This document shows, piece after piece, positions 24,596 through 32,741 of a DNA stretch of 64,000 nucleotides. The notes under the pieces are model-generated. The model saw only the letters and a list, made by a program, of their open reading frames with translations. It made no database searches and was not told the DNA's origin. Made by a program: the position numbers and the translations under genes. Position 1 is the stretch's first letter; each line of letters starts with the position of its first letter. Source of the DNA: Phycobacter azelaicus (GTDB taxonomy: Bacteria; Pseudomonadota; Alphaproteobacteria; Rhodobacterales; Rhodobacteraceae); the NCBI RefSeq assembly GCF_014884385.1, contig NZ_WKFH01000003.1, forward strand, positions 930,001 to 994,000, in the 5' to 3' direction.

Positions 24596-25900
24596 ATGCC
24601 ACTGGAACACGCCCCTTTTTCGCACGGCGAATACGTCCGCCGCATCACCAAGACCCGCAAGGCCATGGAGGCTGCCGGGATCGAAGTTCTGTTTGTAACA
24701 GACCCCTCAAACCAGGCCTGGCTGACCGGGTATGACGGATGGTCCTTCTACGTGCATCAGGGCGTGATCCTGGGGCTGGACGGTGATCCGATCTGGTGGG
24801 GGCGCACAATGGATGCCTTTGGCGCCCTGCGCACCGTCTGGATGGAAGAGAAAAGCGTCATCGGCTATGATGACCGCTATATTCAGTCTACCACATGCCA
24901 CCCGATGGAGGATCTGGCAGCCCATCTGACCCGGCTGGGCTACGGCAGCGCGCGGGTCGGTGTAGAGATGGAGAATTACTACTACTCGGCCAAGGCCCAC
25001 GCAGAACTGGCGCGGAACCTGCCGAACGCAACCCTTGTGGATGCCACTGCCCTGGTGAATTGGCAGCGCACGGTGAAATCGGATGAAGAGCTGATGTTCA
25101 TCCGCCGCGCCGCCCGCATCAGCGAACACATCGTCAATCTGGCAATCGAACGCGCCCGCCCCGGCCTGCGCAAGAACGAGCTGGTGGGCGATATCCTGCA
25201 GGCCGGCACCTATGGCGTGGGTGATGACTGGGGCGATTATCCTGCCATCGTGCCGCTGACACCTTCGGGACTTGATGCAACCGCAGCGCACCTCACATGG
25301 GACGGGCGCCCGATGCAAACGGGCGAGGCGACCTTCTTTGAGCTCTCGGGCTGCTACCGTCGCTATCACGCACCGCTTTGCCGGACCGTGCACTTGGGCA
25401 AGCCGCCGCAGGAAATGCTCGATGCCTCCGAAGCGTTGAACGAAGGGATCGAGGCGGGGATCGAAGCCGCGAAGGCGGGGAACCGCGCCTGCGACATTGC
25501 CAATGCCCTCAATGGCGCGCTGAAAAAGGCCGGGATCGATCGCAACGGGCGCTGCGGCTACCCGATCGGCCTCAGCTATCCGCCGGACTGGGGCGAGCGG
25601 ACGATTTCCCTGCGCGACACCGATGAAACCGTTCTGGAGCCCGGCATGACCTTCCACTTCATGCCGGCCCTCTGGATGGACAGCTGGGGCCTTGAGACAA
25701 CTGAAACGATCCTGATCCACGAGAGCGGACCCGCCGAGGCGCTGTGCAACGTGGAGCGCAAACTCTTTGTGAAAGACGAGGTTCTGAATGACCTTCCTGC
25801 CCCGAACGACGGATTTACTGGGCGAACTCATCGCGTTACCGACCGTCTCCGCGAGCAGCAACCTGACGTTGATGTCGTTGTTGGCGGACCGGCTGGATAG
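24596..25900 (+). CDS. doeA: Ectoine hydrolase (M24 peptidase-fold), extended C terminus
   Basis: 434-residue creatinase/prolidase-fold enzyme. DoeA/EutD opens the ectoine ring to N-acetyl-diaminobutyrate. Wording typical of this subgroup is seen: TDPSNQAWLTGYDGWSFYVH near residue 40, GVEMENYYYSAKAHAEL near 125, YPIGLSYPPDWGERTISLRD near 322 and TFHFMPALWMDSWGLETTE near 352. DoeA proteins normally end shortly after the LFVKD-like stretch at about residue 398. Here 37 more residues run into the start of the next gene in another frame. That suggests a small indel removed the usual stop at the junction. Core enzyme is intact. Confidence 0.85.
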   Translation: MPLEHAPFSHGEYVRRITKTRKAMEAAGIEVLFVTDPSNQAWLTGYDGWSFYVHQGVILGLDGDPIWWGRTMDAFGALRTVWMEEKSVIGYDDRYIQSTTCHPMEDLAAHLTRLGYGSARVGVEMENYYYSAKAHAELARNLPNATLVDATALVNWQRTVKSDEELMFIRRAARISEHIVNLAIERARPGLRKNELVGDILQAGTYGVGDDWGDYPAIVPLTPSGLDATAAHLTWDGRPMQTGEATFFELSGCYRRYHAPLCRTVHLGKPPQEMLDASEALNEGIEAGIEAAKAGNRACDIANALNGALKKAGIDRNGRCGYPIGLSYPPDWGERTISLRDTDETVLEPGMTFHFMPALWMDSWGLETTETILIHESGPAEALCNVERKLFVKDEVLNDLPAPNDGFTGRTHRVTDRLREQQPDVDVVVGGPAG

Positions 25901-26945
25901 CGCAGGCGCAACGGTTCATATCTGGACGGATGAGACTGGCAGCAAGGCGAACCTGTTCGCCACTATCGGGCCGGACCGGGACGGTGGCATCGTGCTGTCG
26001 GGCCATTCCGACGTGGTGCCGGTGACAGATCAGGACTGGTCCAGCGATCCCTTTCAGATGGTAGAGCGGGACGGCAAGCTGTTCGGACGCGGCGCCTGCG
26101 ACATGAAAGGCTTCATCGCCGCGGCGACGGCGATGGCACCTCATTATGCGACCCTGAACCCCTCGCGCCCGATCCACTTTGCCTTCACCTATGATGAGGA
26201 GGTCGGATGTTTCGGCGCGCAAGCCCTAGCCCGGTCACTGAAAGAACGTGATATCCGCCCGTCAGTTTGCATCGTGGGCGAACCGACGATGATGCGCATC
26301 ATCGAAGGCCACAAGGGATGCTACGAATATTCCACCCATTTCACCGGACTGGAGGGGCACGGGTCGGGGCCGGATCTTGGCGTCAACGCAGTGGAATATG
26401 CCGCCCGTTATGTGGCGCGGCTGTTGGAGCTGAAGGATGCCCTGCGCGCCCGCGCGCCCGAGGGCAGCCGATTTGAGCCGCCTTGGACCACCATAAACAC
26501 CGGCGCAGTAGTGGGCGGCCATGCCCACAACGTGATCCCCGGCAAGGCGCGTGTGGATTGGGAAATGCGCCCGGTGCAGAAATCAGATGCCGATTTCGTC
26601 AAGGAAGACCTTGAGCGCCTGTGCACCCACTCCCTGCTCCCCCAAATGCGCACCGTCTGCCCCGAGGCCGACATCGTGACCGAGGTGATCGGAGAGGTCG
26701 ACGGGCTGGAACCGGTCACGGACAACGAAGCCCGCGAGATCCTGCAGGAGCTGACCGGAGCCAATGGCGCCGATCTGGTGGCCTTTGGCACCGAGGCGGG
26801 GATCTTTCAGGGGCTGGGCATGAACGTCGCCGTATGCGGACCGGGATCTATCGAGCAGGCACATAAGCCGGATGAGTATGTCTCGCTGGATCAGTTGTCC
26901 CAATGCCTCGGCCTGCTGGAAGGGCTCAGCGCCAAGCTGACCTGA
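25788..26945 (+). CDS. M20-family deacylase (ArgE-like), probable N-acetyl-diaminobutyrate deacetylase
   Basis: 385-residue zinc amidohydrolase close to acetylornithine deacetylase. Metal ligands are visible: SGHSDVVP (His, Asp), GRGACDMKGF (bridging Asp), YDEEVGCFGAQ (Glu pair) and VGEPTMM. A dimerisation insert follows, then FGTEAGIFQGLG. Within an ectoine locus it would remove acetate from the product of DoeA, the job done in Halomonas by DoeB, a member of a different family. The ATG at 25788 overlaps the doeA frame by 113 bp. An alternative is a true ArgE in arginine synthesis. Confidence 0.8.
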   Translation: MTFLPRTTDLLGELIALPTVSASSNLTLMSLLADRLDSAGATVHIWTDETGSKANLFATIGPDRDGGIVLSGHSDVVPVTDQDWSSDPFQMVERDGKLFGRGACDMKGFIAAATAMAPHYATLNPSRPIHFAFTYDEEVGCFGAQALARSLKERDIRPSVCIVGEPTMMRIIEGHKGCYEYSTHFTGLEGHGSGPDLGVNAVEYAARYVARLLELKDALRARAPEGSRFEPPWTTINTGAVVGGHAHNVIPGKARVDWEMRPVQKSDADFVKEDLERLCTHSLLPQMRTVCPEADIVTEVIGEVDGLEPVTDNEAREILQELTGANGADLVAFGTEAGIFQGLGMNVAVCGPGSIEQAHKPDEYVSLDQLSQCLGLLEGLSAKLT

Positions 26946-27007
26946 TCCGGCATTTGCGCGATGGAGAGAGGAGAGGTAAACAGGCGCGCAGCCAAGTGGA
27001 GCCTGAC

Positions 27008-27709
27008 ATGACCGCATCCTCGCCAAGCACGGCGCTGGACCTCGACAACGCCGACTATAGCGCCCGTGACCGGTTCGAGTTGATGCACCGGGAAATCCGG
27101 GATCGCATCTGCCTGCTGGACTATACCCCCGGCACCCGCCTATCGGAAACCGAACTGGCCGAGGAGTTCGGCGTCAGTCGAACCCCCCTGCGTCGCGTTC
27201 TGGCCCGGCTAGAGGACGAGGGGTTGGTGCAATCTGTCCATGGTGTCGGCACATTCGTAACGGATGTGAACCTGGATGAGCTGGCCCAGACCTACCAGCT
27301 TCGCATGGAGCTTGCAGGCATGATGGGGCGCGTGATGCCCGTGGCCCCGGATGAGGCACTCCTGTCCGGATTCCGCGCCCTGTCGGCTCGCTCCAAATCG
27401 CTACTCAAAGCCCCTGCCCCGCGCGAGTTCGCCCGACTGATCACCGATTTCTTTCTCGCCACGCTGAAACTCACCGACAATATGCCACTGCGTGCCACGG
27501 CTGAGCGGCTCTACTACCAGACCTCGCGGATCTGGCTCACATCGGTGTCGGATAGCGTGATCGACCTTGGCGAAGAGATGCGTATTTTCGATGGCGAGCT
27601 AAACACCGTTCTGGCCGCGCTGGAGGTTGGAGATCTCCCCGCTGCCGCCATGCTGCAACAGGCCCATATCTCGATGAGTTTTGCACGCATGTCGCAGGAA
27701 CCAGACTAG
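27008..27709 (+). CDS. GntR-family transcriptional regulator (FadR/FCD type)
   Basis: 233 residues from ATG 27008. The N-terminal winged helix-turn-helix spans about residues 20-85, with RLSETELAEEFGVSRTPLRR as the recognition region and a wing GLVQSVHGVGTFV. The C-terminal all-helical part (TYQLRMELAGMMGRV onward) fits the FCD ligand-binding domain. It follows the M20 gene by 62 nt in the same direction and is probably the locus's second regulator. It is not the aminotransferase-fused MocR-type EnuR that controls many ectoine clusters. Longer in-frame starts overlap the M20 gene. Confidence 0.8.
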   Translation: MTASSPSTALDLDNADYSARDRFELMHREIRDRICLLDYTPGTRLSETELAEEFGVSRTPLRRVLARLEDEGLVQSVHGVGTFVTDVNLDELAQTYQLRMELAGMMGRVMPVAPDEALLSGFRALSARSKSLLKAPAPREFARLITDFFLATLKLTDNMPLRATAERLYYQTSRIWLTSVSDSVIDLGEEMRIFDGELNTVLAALEVGDLPAAAMLQQAHISMSFARMSQEPD

Positions 27710-27891
27710 AAGCGCGCCCTTCTGCAGGCAATTGGGCATGCTTAAACCGCATATTAGCATCCATACGGTCCAGTGAGACGAGGCGAGACGGCGCGCACAC
27801 GTCACCGCGCACAGTTGAGTTCACTGACTTTAGCGCTTATCTCGGCAAAAAGGCAGCGCATACGAGGCCGCCTAGACAAAGGATACTTCCA

Positions 27892-28506
27892 TTGGCCAAC
27901 CACCTTTACAAAAACGATCTGCCAGACGGGCTGGATCTAGGCCCCATCGTGGCCATCGATTGTGAAACCATGGGCCTTAATCCCCATCGGGATCGGCTTT
28001 GCGTAATTCAGATGTCGGGCGGAGATGGAAACGCCCATATCGTGCAGATCGAAAAGGGCCAGAGCGAAGCCCCGAACCTGTGCCGGATGCTCGAGGATCC
28101 CAAAGTCCTGAAACTCTTCCACTTTGGCCGTTTTGACATCGCTGCCATGTACCACGCCTTTGGCGCACTGGCCGCGCCGGTCTATTGCACCAAGATCGCA
28201 AGCCGCATGGTGCGCACCTACACCGACCGTCATGGTTTGCGGAACCTCTGCCAGGAACTGATCGGCGTCGACATCTCGAAACAGCAGCAGATGAGCGACT
28301 GGGGCGCCAAGACCCTGACCGAGGCGCAGCTGGAATATGCCGCCTCTGACGTTCTGTACCTTCACCGCCTTCGTGAAGAGCTGGACAAACGTCTGGCTCG
28401 CGAGGGACGTACCGAAATGGCTCAAGCCTGCTTCGACTTCCTGCCGATGCGCGCGCGCCTGGATCTGGAAGGCTGGCCCGAAACCGATATCTTTGCCCAC
28501 TCATGA
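27892..28506 (+). CDS. Ribonuclease D-like 3'-5' exonuclease (no HRDC domain)
   Basis: 204-residue DEDD-superfamily exonuclease. Exo I is AIDCETMGL, Exo II is FGRFDIAAMYHAF and Exo III is YAASDVLYLHRLR, giving the Asp-Glu-Asp-Tyr/Asp set for two-metal catalysis. Full-length RNase D is about 370 residues with HRDC domains. This short form carries only the catalytic domain and is widespread in alphaproteobacteria. The start is TTG at 27892 preceded by AAGGA; no ATG fits. It overlaps kdsD by 4 bases, so it heads the kdsD-lpt operon. Confidence 0.82.
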   Translation: MANHLYKNDLPDGLDLGPIVAIDCETMGLNPHRDRLCVIQMSGGDGNAHIVQIEKGQSEAPNLCRMLEDPKVLKLFHFGRFDIAAMYHAFGALAAPVYCTKIASRMVRTYTDRHGLRNLCQELIGVDISKQQQMSDWGAKTLTEAQLEYAASDVLYLHRLREELDKRLAREGRTEMAQACFDFLPMRARLDLEGWPETDIFAHS

Positions 28507-29471
28507 CCGAGACAGAACAGCTCCTCGCCACTGCACGGCAGGTGGCCACCGATGAAGCCCGCGCGCTGGACGCCCTGGCCGAAGGGTTCGATAATCGCTT
28601 TGCCGATGCGGTGCGCCTGATCCTTGAGGCCAAGGGCCGCGTGATCGTCAGCGGCATTGGCAAATCCGGCCATATCGGCCGCAAGATCGCGGCCACCCTC
28701 GCCAGCACGGGCACGCCCGCCCATTTCGTACATCCCGCCGAAGCCAGCCATGGTGATCTCGGCATGCTCTCCAAGGGCGATGTGGTGCTGGCGATTTCAA
28801 ACTCGGGCGAGGCGCCGGAACTGGCGGACCTTCTGCTGTTCACCCGCCGGTTCGATATTCCGCTGATTGGCCTGTCCAGCAGGCCCGGCAGCACGCTGAT
28901 GACACAGGCCGATGTGCATCTGCAGATCCCTGCCATGGGCGAAGCCTGCGGCTATGGCATCGTGCCGTCGATCTCAACGACGCTGACCCTGGCCATGGGC
29001 GATGCTCTGGCCATTGCGATCATGAAATACCGCGATTTCCGCCCGGAAAACTTCCGCGACTTCCACCCCGGCGGCAAACTGGGCGCGCGCCTGTCCAAGG
29101 TCCGCGATCTGATGCATGAGGGCATCGCTCTGCCTTTGGTTCAGGATAGTACGCCCATGTCCGATGCGCTGATTGAAATCAGCCAAAAGGGGTTTGGTGT
29201 TGTCGGCGTCACGGGGGCCGAGGGCGCCCTTGTCGGGATCATCACCGACGGTGACCTGCGACGTCACATGGAGGGGCTTTTGGATCACAGCGCAGCCGAC
29301 GTGATGACCAAGGCGCCCACGACAATCGCGCCGGATGCTCTTGCCGAAGAGGCCGTTGCTGTCATGAACGCGCGCAAGATCACCTGTCTTTTCGTCGTCG
29401 ACCCTCAAAGCGGCCCCGAGGCTTTGGGCCTTCTCCATATCCACGACTGCCTGCGCGCCGGGCTTGGATAA
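28503..29471 (+). CDS. kdsD: Arabinose-5-phosphate isomerase KdsD
   Basis: 322-residue enzyme making D-arabinose 5-phosphate from ribulose 5-phosphate, the first step to Kdo for lipopolysaccharide. The SIS sugar-isomerase domain occupies about residues 40-170 (GRVIVSGIGKSGHIGRKIAA, LAISNSGEAPEL). Two CBS repeats occupy about 205-322 (GFGVVGVTGAEGALVGIITD, ITCLFVVDPQSGPEALGLLH). The ATG overlaps the RNase D-like stop (ATGA). Followed by lptC-lptA-lptB, a conserved LPS block. Confidence 0.92.
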   Translation: MTETEQLLATARQVATDEARALDALAEGFDNRFADAVRLILEAKGRVIVSGIGKSGHIGRKIAATLASTGTPAHFVHPAEASHGDLGMLSKGDVVLAISNSGEAPELADLLLFTRRFDIPLIGLSSRPGSTLMTQADVHLQIPAMGEACGYGIVPSISTTLTLAMGDALAIAIMKYRDFRPENFRDFHPGGKLGARLSKVRDLMHEGIALPLVQDSTPMSDALIEISQKGFGVVGVTGAEGALVGIITDGDLRRHMEGLLDHSAADVMTKAPTTIAPDALAEEAVAVMNARKITCLFVVDPQSGPEALGLLHIHDCLRAGLG

Positions 29472-29493
29472 ACTGGTCGGCGGGGTGCAGCAA

Positions 29494-30096
29494 ATGGATC
29501 GCTATTCGCGTACGGTTGCCTACCTCAAGGTGCTTTTGCCCCTGACGGCGCTGGCGCTGCTGTCCACGCTGTTCCTGATTTCTCGCGGGATCGACACAGA
29601 GGCGGTCATCCCCTTTGCCCAGAAAGAAATCGAAGAGCGGATGCGCGGCCAGCAGGTCACGGCGCCCTTCTTTTCTGGAACCACCTCTCAAGGCGATCAG
29701 ATCATGGTGACCGCCAGCACTGCCCGTCCCGGCAGTTCCTCGGGCAGCGGAGCGACGGCTAATGACTTGCAGGCGGAAATAAGAATGGCAACCGGTGGGC
29801 AGATGACGCTGGCCTCTGAAAGTGGCTCCGTCTACCCGGACCAAGACCGGGCCTTGTTCAAAGGCAACGTCATACTGACCTCTTCGGACGGGCTGGTTGT
29901 TGAAACGGAAGAACTGGAAAGCGCGCTCAGCGCGGTCAGCGCCGAGAGTCCAGGCCCGGTTCGCGCGACTGGCCCACTGGGTGTTCTGACGGCCGGGCAA
30001 ATGCTGGTGCGTGCTGAAAGCGAAGGCGCCCCTGTGCAATTGCTATTTAAAAACAGAGTCAAGCTGGTATACGATCCCAGCAAAACAGAAAGATAG
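29494..30096 (+). CDS. lptC: LPS export protein LptC
   Basis: 200 residues from ATG 29494. It has one N-terminal membrane helix at residues 8-28 (VAYLKVLLPLTALALLSTLF) and a periplasmic OstA/LptC-type beta domain. LptC receives LPS from the LptBFG extractor and hands it to LptA. Position between kdsD and lptA supports the name; sequence conservation in this family is low. A TTG start 30 nt upstream overlaps kdsD and would add non-family residues. Confidence 0.82.
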   Translation: MDRYSRTVAYLKVLLPLTALALLSTLFLISRGIDTEAVIPFAQKEIEERMRGQQVTAPFFSGTTSQGDQIMVTASTARPGSSSGSGATANDLQAEIRMATGGQMTLASESGSVYPDQDRALFKGNVILTSSDGLVVETEELESALSAVSAESPGPVRATGPLGVLTAGQMLVRAESEGAPVQLLFKNRVKLVYDPSKTER

Positions 30097-30099
30097 ACC

Positions 30100-30609
30100 G
30101 TGTTGAGACTGCCCGCCTTGATGATATGCCTGGTCTGCGCCTTGGCGTTTCAGACGCAGGCTTCGCTGGCCCAGACTGGTGGCATTGCCTTTGGTCAGGT
30201 TAAGGCCGATCCCAAACAACCGGTTGAAGTGACGGCCGACGCCCTCGCGGTGAACCAGGCGGATGGCTCGGCAGAGTTCACGGGCAACGTTCTGATCATC
30301 CAAGGGGTCATGCGCCTTTCTGCGGATCGTGTACTGGTCATCTACAAGACCGACGAAGCAGGCAAACGCGGTATCGACCAATTGACCGCAACAGGCAATG
30401 TGTTGCTGGTCAGCGGTCCCGATGCAGCCGAGGCGGAACGTGCGGATTACACGATCGACAGCGGCATAATCATCATGACCGGTAACGTCCTTCTCAATCA
30501 GGGCGACAGCACGCTGACCTCGAACCATTTGGAAGTGAACCTGACCACGGGCACCGCAAATATGGCCGGGCGGGTCAAGACGATCCTCAATCCCGATGGC
30601 GGCAACTGA
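30100..30609 (+). CDS. lptA: LPS periplasmic transport protein LptA
   Basis: 169-residue OstA-like beta-jellyroll protein that bridges the periplasm for LPS. It has a signal peptide at residues 1-25 ([21 protein letters not shown]). OstA-type wording follows: [20 protein letters not shown] and [20 protein letters not shown]. The start is GTG 30100 (a TTG follows directly), 3 nt after lptC. Its TGA overlaps the lptB ATG. Confidence 0.88.
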   Translation: MLRLPALMICLVCALAFQTQASLAQTGGIAFGQVKADPKQPVEVTADALAVNQADGSAEFTGNVLIIQGVMRLSADRVLVIYKTDEAGKRGIDQLTATGNVLLVSGPDAAEAERADYTIDSGIIIMTGNVLLNQGDSTLTSNHLEVNLTTGTANMAGRVKTILNPDGGN

Positions 30610-31370
30610 TGGCTGCCAGACCTGATCTCACAGTCACCGAAGGATCCTCGGGCCTCCGGATTGAACGTCTTCGCAAAAGCTATCGCAAGAAAGTGGTGAT
30701 CCGTGATGTCACCATGCGTCTGGATCGCGGCGAGGTCGTGGCCCTGCTCGGGCCGAACGGATCAGGCAAAACAACCAGTTTCTACGCCATTGCAGGCTTG
30801 GTCTTCCCTGAAGCGGGCACTGTCAACATTGATGGTCAGAACGTCACCACGCTGCCGATGTATCGCCGAGCGCGTCTTGGGATTGGCTACCTGCCACAGG
30901 AGATGTCCATCTTCCGCGGGCTGTCGGTTGAAGACAACATATCGGCGGTTCTGGATATCGCCGAAAAGCATGAGCACAAGCGTCGAGAGCGGCTGGAAGA
31001 GCTGCTATCGGACTTTTCGATCGAACACCTGCGGCGCGCGCCTGCTCTGGCTCTGTCAGGCGGGGAACGGCGCCGGGTGGAAATTGCCCGCTGTCTGGCT
31101 GCCAATCCGAAATACCTTCTTCTGGATGAACCCTTTGCCGGGGTTGACCCAATTTCAGTCGGAGATATCCGGCACCTGGTCGCCGACCTCAAGAAGCGTG
31201 GAATTGGCGTTTTGATCACCGATCACAACGTCCGCGAAACCCTCGAAATCGTGGACCGCGCCTATATCCTGCATGATGGGCAAGTGCTGATGTCCGGCAC
31301 ACCGGAAGAAGTGGTGGAGAACGAAAACGTCCGCCGTGTATATCTGGGCGAGAACTTCCGGATTTCCTAA
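30609..31370 (+). CDS. lptB: LPS export ABC ATPase LptB
   Basis: 253-residue cytoplasmic ATPase that drives LPS extraction with LptFG. Walker [19 protein letters not shown], the LptB-specific Q-loop region [20 protein letters not shown], signature [17 protein letters not shown] and Walker [16 protein letters not shown] are all seen. In many alphaproteobacteria rpoN follows; here hpf comes next after a 272-bp gap. Confidence 0.94.
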   Translation: MAARPDLTVTEGSSGLRIERLRKSYRKKVVIRDVTMRLDRGEVVALLGPNGSGKTTSFYAIAGLVFPEAGTVNIDGQNVTTLPMYRRARLGIGYLPQEMSIFRGLSVEDNISAVLDIAEKHEHKRRERLEELLSDFSIEHLRRAPALALSGGERRRVEIARCLAANPKYLLLDEPFAGVDPISVGDIRHLVADLKKRGIGVLITDHNVRETLEIVDRAYILHDGQVLMSGTPEEVVENENVRRVYLGENFRIS

Positions 31371-31478
31371 GCCAGATGGCTGAGAGTGATTCGGCCTTTT
31401 CCCGCCGGTTTTACATTCCTTCACCATCTGGCGCGCTTCTTCATTGACTCTGACTCTCAGTTGTCATGGAATTGTGTT

Positions 31479-31580
31479 ATGGCAAATGTGCAGTTCGATG
31501 CAGTCCGCAATCAGGCCTTGGAGACAAGGTCCGATCGTTTGCTTACGGGCGTTTTGCCTAATCCCCTCATCCGCAGCTGA
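31479..31580 (+). CDS. Possible 33-codon small ORF upstream of hpf
   Basis: ATG at 31479 to TGA at 31580 in the lptB-hpf gap. The peptide reads MANVQFDAVRNQALETRSDR and then a Leu-rich end LLTGVLPNPLIRS. Codon use is not random, but the Shine-Dalgarno is weak and I do not recognise the peptide. It could be a leader peptide or chance. Conservation would decide. Confidence 0.3.
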   Translation: MANVQFDAVRNQALETRSDRLLTGVLPNPLIRS

Positions 31581-31590
31581 ATGTTTTTCG

Positions 31591-31628
31591 CCGGGCTTGG
31601 CCCCGGTGGCGTTGCGGGTGTTTTTTTT
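31591..31628 (+). promoter_or_regulatory. Hairpin plus U-tract in the hpf leader
   Basis: A short GC stem (CCGGG 31591-31595, CCCGG 31602-31606) is followed after 14 nt by T8 at 31621-31628, directly before the hpf Shine-Dalgarno AAGGAG. The spacing is too long for a standard terminator; it may be an attenuator or a translation-level element. Confidence 0.35.
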
Positions 31629-31642
31629 GTGAAGGAGATCAC

Positions 31643-32206
31643 ATGCGTTACAAAATCAGCGGTCAACAGATCGATATCGGCGAAGCATTGCAAACTCATG
31701 TGAAGGAAGAGCTGGGCGCTGCGGTCGCGAAGTATGCAGAGCGCCCCACTGACGCTGCCGTGGTATTTTCACGCTCGGCGCATGAGTATGTCTGCGAAGC
31801 CACAGTACACCTGTCGACCGGCCTGACCGCACAGGCCAAAGCGCATGCAAATGAAATCTATGCCGCTTTTGATGGATGCTGCGGCAAGATGGAAAAACAA
31901 CTGCGGCGCTACAAGCGGCGTCTCAAGGACCATCACCGGGAGCGCAGCGAACCGGTTGAACTTCTCGGCGCCAGCTCCTATATCCTCGCCTCTGACGAAG
32001 CGGAGACCGGAAACGAACCTGACACGCTGCAGCCGATCATCGTGGCCGAGATGGAAACCAAGATCCCATCCCTGTCCGTTGGCGAGGCAGTCATGCAGAT
32101 GGAACTGGCAGGAGCCCCCGTTCTGGTGTTCCGCAATGAAGGCAAAGACGGACTGAACGTGGTTTATCGCAGGGACGATGGAAACATCGGTTGGATCGAT
32201 CCCTGA
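31643..32206 (+). CDS. hpf: Ribosome hibernation promoting factor, long form
   Basis: 187 residues. The N-terminal S30AE domain (about 1-105; MRYKISGQQIDIGEALQTHV and a basic KMEKQLRRYKRRLKDHHRER stretch) binds the decoding centre. The C-terminal domain (about 125-187; VGEAVMQMELAGAPVLVFRN) is the dimerisation part found only in long HPF, which alone forms 100S ribosomes. A good AAGGAG precedes the ATG. ptsN follows in the conserved order. Confidence 0.92.
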   Translation: MRYKISGQQIDIGEALQTHVKEELGAAVAKYAERPTDAAVVFSRSAHEYVCEATVHLSTGLTAQAKAHANEIYAAFDGCCGKMEKQLRRYKRRLKDHHRERSEPVELLGASSYILASDEAETGNEPDTLQPIIVAEMETKIPSLSVGEAVMQMELAGAPVLVFRNEGKDGLNVVYRRDDGNIGWIDP

Positions 32207-32251
32207 TGGAGACCCCTGCGGCACGCCGGATGAGGTGGCCGAGCGGAGCAG

Positions 32252-32725
32252 ATGACAGAGATGCAGATTTCCAACATCCTCAAACCGGAGGCCGTTCGCG
32301 TTATTGGCGGTGTCTCCAGCAAAAAGCGGCTGTTTCAGGAAATCGCTGAGGTCGGGCAGATTGCCTACAATCTTGCTTCGCAGCCCACGGTCGAGGCTCT
32401 CCTGGATCGTGAGAGCCTTGGCCCAACTGGGGTAGGACATGGTGTTGCCCTGCCCCACGCCCGTCTAAATGGGCTGTCAGAGGTTTGCGGCGTTTTCGTA
32501 ACCCTTGAGAAACCGTTAGATTTTGCGGCAGTAGATCGTCAGCCGGTCGATATTGCCTTTGCGCTTTTCGCGCCGGAGGACGCCGGCGTGGAGCATCTCA
32601 AAGCGCTGGCGCTCGTTTCACGAACCCTCAGAGAACAAAGCTTCTGCACAAAGCTGCGCGCCAACACCGATCCCGCGACGCTCTATACCATTTTGACCGA
32701 GGACCAGCCGGTTCAGGCAGTGTGA
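32252..32725 (+). CDS. ptsN: Nitrogen-regulatory PTS IIA component PtsN
   Basis: 157-residue EIIA-Ntr protein, phosphoryl acceptor of the nitrogen PTS. The active-site region GVGHGVALPHARL places the phosphorylated His at residue 69. FALFAPEDAGVEHLKALALV is typical of the family. It usually sits beside rpoN-hpf. Here it is retained without rpoN. An ATG three codons downstream could also serve as start. Confidence 0.92.
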   Translation: MTEMQISNILKPEAVRVIGGVSSKKRLFQEIAEVGQIAYNLASQPTVEALLDRESLGPTGVGHGVALPHARLNGLSEVCGVFVTLEKPLDFAAVDRQPVDIAFALFAPEDAGVEHLKALALVSRTLREQSFCTKLRANTDPATLYTILTEDQPVQAV

Positions 32726-32741
32726 CCAGGCACGCGGGCGT

